This document shows, one piece after another, positions 35,321 to 38,218 of a stretch of DNA of 38,218 nucleotides. Position 1 is the first letter of the stretch; each line of letters begins with the position of its first letter. The stretch covers positions 1-38,218 of the forward strand of contig CACMNZ010000009.1 in the NCBI GenBank assembly GCA_902615165.1, read 5' to 3'. A model generated the notes under the pieces. That model was not told the DNA's origin. It did not search any database and was given only the letters and a program-made list of their open reading frames with translations. The stretch comes from an uncultured Prochlorococcus sp. Lineage in GTDB: Bacteria > Cyanobacteriota > Cyanobacteriia > PCC-6307 > Cyanobiaceae. The position numbers and the translations under genes are program-made.

Positions 35321-36080
35321 ATGACTCAGTCAAATCAAACAATCTTAGCTGGTGTTAATAGACCAATTCAAATAATTCCTTCAGTTTTACCAGCAGATTG
35401 GGCAAATATGGGGGCATGTGTGAAAGAGCTCGAAGAAGCTGGGGTAGATAGAATTCAATTTGATGTAATGGATGGGAATTTTGTGCCAAATCTTACATTC
35501 GGTCCTGAAATGATTGCGGCATGCAGGAAATATTGTAATGTCCCTTTTGAAACTCAATTAATGGTGAGTCAATACAACTGTGAAACCATGCTTGAATCTT
35601 ATGTAAACGCTACAAAGGGAGCGAATGGTGAACCAGGCGTAGTAATAGCTCATGCCGAAGCAAATATTCATTTGCATAGAGTTCTCGGAAGAATACGAGA
35701 CTTAGGAGGTTCACCTTCTGTTGCATTAAACCCTCATACTCCTTTTGAAATGATTAAAAACATTATGGATATGGTTGATCATGTTTTAGTTATGACAGTT
35801 AATCCAGGCTTTGGTGGACAAGCTTATATACCAACAATGCTTAATAAAATCAGAGAAATAAGAAACTTTGTTATCGAAAAAAACTTAAATGTCGACATTG
35901 AAGTAGATGGGGGAATAAAAGCAAAATTGGACTATTTCAAAATGTGCAGATGCTGGAGCTAATTGTTTTATTGCAGGTAGTGGAATGTTTGCTTACCCAA
36001 CATTAAAAGAGGGATGTGATGACTTGAGAAAAGTTGCACAAGAAGCTCAAAAGGGGAACGTTCTTTCTGAACCTCAATAA
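35321..36080 (+). pseudogene. rpe: ribulose-phosphate 3-epimerase, frameshifted
   Basis: Interconverts ribulose-5-phosphate and xylulose-5-phosphate in the Calvin cycle and pentose-phosphate pathway. The TIM-barrel motifs are normal up to about residue 200: IIPSVLPADWAN, FDVMDGNFVPN, VMTVNPGFGGQ and IEVDGGIK. After GGIKAK the frame breaks, giving LDYFKMCRCWS and a stop at 35962. Deleting ttgg at 35927-35930 restores TISKCADAGANCFIAGSGMF and a natural end at 36080, for about 251 aa in total, the normal length. So the gene has a 4-base insertion or an equivalent sequencing error. Because the reaction is essential for a photoautotroph, an error or an intact copy elsewhere is more likely than true loss. 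Confidence 0.9.
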
Positions 36081-36087
36081 ATATTCT

Positions 36088-36107
36088 GGGAGATTAACAA
36101 ATCACCC
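36088..36107. terminator. hairpin at the convergent rpe/ccsA junction
   Basis: gggagatt and aatcaccc surround aaca with one mismatch, covering the end of ccsA and the 21-base gap to rpe. It lacks a clear T-run on either side, so it may be a weak bidirectional terminator. Confidence 0.35.
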
Positions 36108-37031
36108 AAATATCCAGCCATAACTATGTAACCCTATTCCTAGGAAATTAACTCCTATATAACATACTAAAACTACTAAAAAGCCTGTAGAGGCCAATAA
36201 TGCGGGTCTGCGTCCTTGCCAACCCTTACTTATTCTCATATGCAGATAAGCTGCATAAAATAACCATGAGATAAATGCCCATGTTTCTTTTGGATCCCAA
36301 CTCCACCACGTACCCCAAGCCTCATTAGCCCAGACTGCACCAGAAATTAAACCAAGAGTTAAAAGAACAAAGCCTATTAATATAGAACGATAACTTAATG
36401 TATCTAATTCTTCTGAATGAGAGAATTGAATAGGTTCAACTAAATCATTTACAGAATAGCTATTTGATAGTTTAAATCCTCCTATACCCGTAGAACTACT
36501 TCTGATTTGAAGCGGCTTATTTTTATTTATAAACAAAACGGACATTGAAAGTAAAGAGCCTATTATTAATGCTGCATAACTAAGCATTACGACACTAACA
36601 TGCATTACTAACCAACTAGACCTTAAAGCTGGAACTAAGTTGGACGATAATTTCAAATCCTCAGGTAAAACAAAACAAGCAAAAGCCACAGTCAGTAACT
36701 CAATAGGTATAGCAATTGAGGGAATTATTGGAGCTTGGTATTCTCTTTCAACCAATAGTTGACCTAATGTGATACCCCAAGTAAGGAAATAAAGAGATTC
36801 ATACAAATTACTAATAGGGAAGTGCCCAGAAATTGTCCACCTTAAAAGTAATTGTAATGTTATCAATAAGTTCACTAAGATCGTTATTAGTCTTACAACA
36901 GAAGAAGACTTTTTTTTGAAAACTGCACCCAAAGATATTGGTAAGTTTATTAATAAAAAATAAAAAACTAAAAGACCTAAAACTGAAACGGGTTCAAATA
37001 TTAAACTTTTAAAAAGATTATCTAGTAACAT
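36102..37031 (-). CDS. ccsA: cytochrome c biogenesis protein CcsA (ResC family)
   Basis: 309 aa membrane protein of system II cytochrome c maturation. The tryptophan-rich motif WGTWWSWDPKETWAF (about residues 235-250), with flanking His residues, binds haem for transfer to apocytochromes in the lumen. Around eight hydrophobic segments are seen, with a hydrophilic loop near residues 175-200. Works with Ccs1 (not in window). Needed for cytochrome f and c6. Starts 111 bases after the lptB stop. Confidence 0.95.
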   Translation of the reverse strand: MLLDNLFKSLIFEPVSVLGLLVFYFLLINLPISLGAVFKKKSSSVVRLITILVNLLITLQLLLRWTISGHFPISNLYESLYFLTWGITLGQLLVEREYQAPIIPSIAIPIELLTVAFACFVLPEDLKLSSNLVPALRSSWLVMHVSVVMLSYAALIIGSLLSMSVLFINKNKPLQIRSSSTGIGGFKLSNSYSVNDLVEPIQFSHSEELDTLSYRSILIGFVLLTLGLISGAVWANEAWGTWWSWDPKETWAFISWLFYAAYLHMRISKGWQGRRPALLASTGFLVVLVCYIGVNFLGIGLHSYGWIFG

Positions 37032-37142
37032 CCAAGAAATTTATTAAGTTTTAAATTCTATAACAACCAAATGATAATTTAAATCATCCCTACGTGAGAA
37101 AATTTTTAATAATAAATTTTTAATTTATTTTGCGAAAAAATT

Positions 37143-37871
37143 TCAAAGTTTGAAATTGTCTCCTAAATAGTACTTCTTGACTATTTGATTATCAGCTAAT
37201 TCACTTGATGATCCGTTAGCTAAGATTTTCCCCTCACTTAATACATATGATTTGTTTGTAATTAAAAGGGTTTCCCTTACATTATGGTCCGTAATAAGAA
37301 TTCCTACCCCGTCACTGCTTAATTTAAGAATTAGTTTCTTTAAATCATTAACCGCTAGAGGATCTATCCCAGCAAAAGGTTCGTCTAATAACAAATATTT
37401 AGGTCCTTTTCTACCTACAGTAAGAGCCCTGGCTATTTCACACCTCCTCCTCTCTCCTCCTGAAAGTTGATAACCATAATTATCAACAAAATTATTCAAA
37501 TTAAATGCATTAATTAGTTGTTCTCTTCTATTTCTAATTGCCGCTCTACTATAAGATAAATTTTGCAAAGCCAAGTCTATATTATCCTTAACAGTGAGGT
37601 CTCTAAATATACTCGCTTCCTGAGTTAAATAACCCAACCCAAGTCTTGATCTAATTGGTAGAGGAAGATTTGTTATGTTTTTACCATTCATTAAAATTTC
37701 ACCTTTATCAGGTTTTATATTCCCAACTGCAAGATTAAAAGTAGTAGTTTTCCCCGCACCATTAGGTCCCATCAAACCTACGACTTCCCCTGGATTTACA
37801 GTTATTGAAACATCATTTACTATTAATTTTCCTTTAATTGAAAGGGATACATTTTGAATTTTTAGGTTCAT
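37143..37871 (-). CDS. lptB: LPS export ABC transporter ATP-binding protein
   Basis: 242 aa. Walker A GPNGAGKTTTFN, signature LSGGERRRCEIARAL, Walker B LLLDEPFAGIDP, and H-loop ITDHNVRET. YLTQEASIFRDLTV is a typical LptB segment. The length and the absence of a TOBE tail separate it from the ATPase at 1616. It powers transfer of LPS from the inner membrane by the Lpt bridge. The LptF/G and LptA partners are not in this window. Confidence 0.95.
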   Translation of the reverse strand: MNLKIQNVSLSIKGKLIVNDVSITVNPGEVVGLMGPNGAGKTTTFNLAVGNIKPDKGEILMNGKNITNLPLPIRSRLGLGYLTQEASIFRDLTVKDNIDLALQNLSYSRAAIRNRREQLINAFNLNNFVDNYGYQLSGGERRRCEIARALTVGRKGPKYLLLDEPFAGIDPLAVNDLKKLILKLSSDGVGILITDHNVRETLLITNKSYVLSEGKILANGSSSELADNQIVKKYYLGDNFKL

Positions 37872-37965
37872 TTTTATTGAGCTCGATTTGTTTTCTTGTT
37901 TTCCTGAATAAAAAATAAAATAGAAAATAATAATTTAATTGAAGATAAAAGTATTTTCATATAAA

Positions 37966-38218
37966 TCAGAGAGGGTTCAAAAAAGGCTTGTCGTTCTCAT
38001 TTATTAGCTCTTTATATTGTAATTTCCTTAATAATTCTTCCAAACATTGGCAAAAGGATTCAAGATCAATACCCATATTTATCTTCGTCCTAGTTTTTAT
38101 TCTACCTAAACCCTCTCCAAGCAAAATAGTAGCTCCATTTAAATTACCCTTACTTAAGTGAAACTGAGAAACAGATACTTGTAAAATGCCCTGGATAACT
38201 TGTCTTTCGTCACCATCA
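37966..38218 (-). CDS. DUF309 domain protein (5' partial)
   Basis: The frame runs off the right edge of the window; 83 complete residues plus the stop are visible. The motif DERQVIQGILQVSVSQFHLSKGNLNGA is typical of DUF309, small helical proteins with a His and repeats of helix pairs, common in cyanobacteria. The end (residues after LEELLRKLQY) is charged and not conserved. No function is known. Stop lies 94 bases upstream of lptB on the same strand. Confidence 0.85.
   Translation of the reverse strand, partial: DGDERQVIQGILQVSVSQFHLSKGNLNGATILLGEGLGRIKTRTKINMGIDLESFCQCLEELLRKLQYKELINENDKPFLNPL

Overview
The window is about one-third G+C, gene-dense and mostly free of long gaps. Its gene content is that of a streamlined marine picocyanobacterium, most likely a high-light Prochlorococcus: a complete block of Calvin-cycle and pentose-phosphate genes, cyanobacteria-only families (DUF3685/Ycf55-like, DUF3727, CcsA), LPS genes, glgC and hemA. 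The order glpX-hemA-glgC-gnd-pgl, and the neighbouring prk and fba genes, agree with what I recall of Prochlorococcus genomes; I could not check this by search. I see no tRNA, rRNA, insertion sequence, phage gene or CRISPR array.

Left end (1-4.95 kb): the C-terminal part of an NtcA-like Crp-family regulator, a small unknown gene, a ferritin with a good Fur-box candidate upstream, and an FbpC/FutC-type ABC ATPase form an iron/nutrient-responsive patch. Endonuclease III, a short SDR-like protein, a 62-aa protein and a PCC/DUF296-glutaredoxin fusion follow. Middle (5-19 kb): pgsA, a CSP41-like epimerase, hisA, and then a long, tightly packed plus-strand run: DUF3685, a cysteine-free thioredoxin-like lumenal protein, a CofE-like protein, a GNAT-like protein, ruvX, DUF3727, a YqeG-type HAD phosphatase, proB, lpxD and leuB. 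After it come prk, accD, a small exported protein and a Gfo/Idh/MocA oxidoreductase.

Central carbon region (16.8-36.1 kb): phosphoribulokinase (proteobacterial class I type), class I and class II fructose-bisphosphate aldolases side by side, and on the minus strand glpX, hemA, glgC, gnd and pgl. Facing glpX across a divergent promoter region is rpe. Together these cover regeneration of ribulose-1,5-bisphosphate, the oxidative pentose-phosphate branch, glycogen synthesis and the first step of tetrapyrrole synthesis. Between the aldolases and pgl lie purQ/purS, a 54-aa DnaJ-type zinc-ribbon protein not previously obvious because of its size, a COG0523 (CobW-like) GTPase, a lumenal pentapeptide-repeat protein, a degenerate UPRT-like protein and ilvD. 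The right end holds ccsA, lptB and a partial DUF309 gene.

Most notable points: rpe is interrupted by what looks like a 4-base insertion (TTGG) that shifts the frame about 50 codons before its natural end; a thioredoxin fold has SSDS in place of CGPC; a DUF3685 protein has a receiver-like domain whose phospho-acceptor Asp is Asn; a CofE (F420-0 ligase)-like gene lies outside any visible F420 pathway and is coupled to an unknown acetyltransferase-like gene; PRK lacks the N-terminal regulatory cysteines of the usual cyanobacterial enzyme; endonuclease III has unusual cysteine spacing in its iron-sulfur region; and a perfect 13-bp inverted repeat sits between glpX and rpe. I did not find a multi-gene system that I would call new with confidence.
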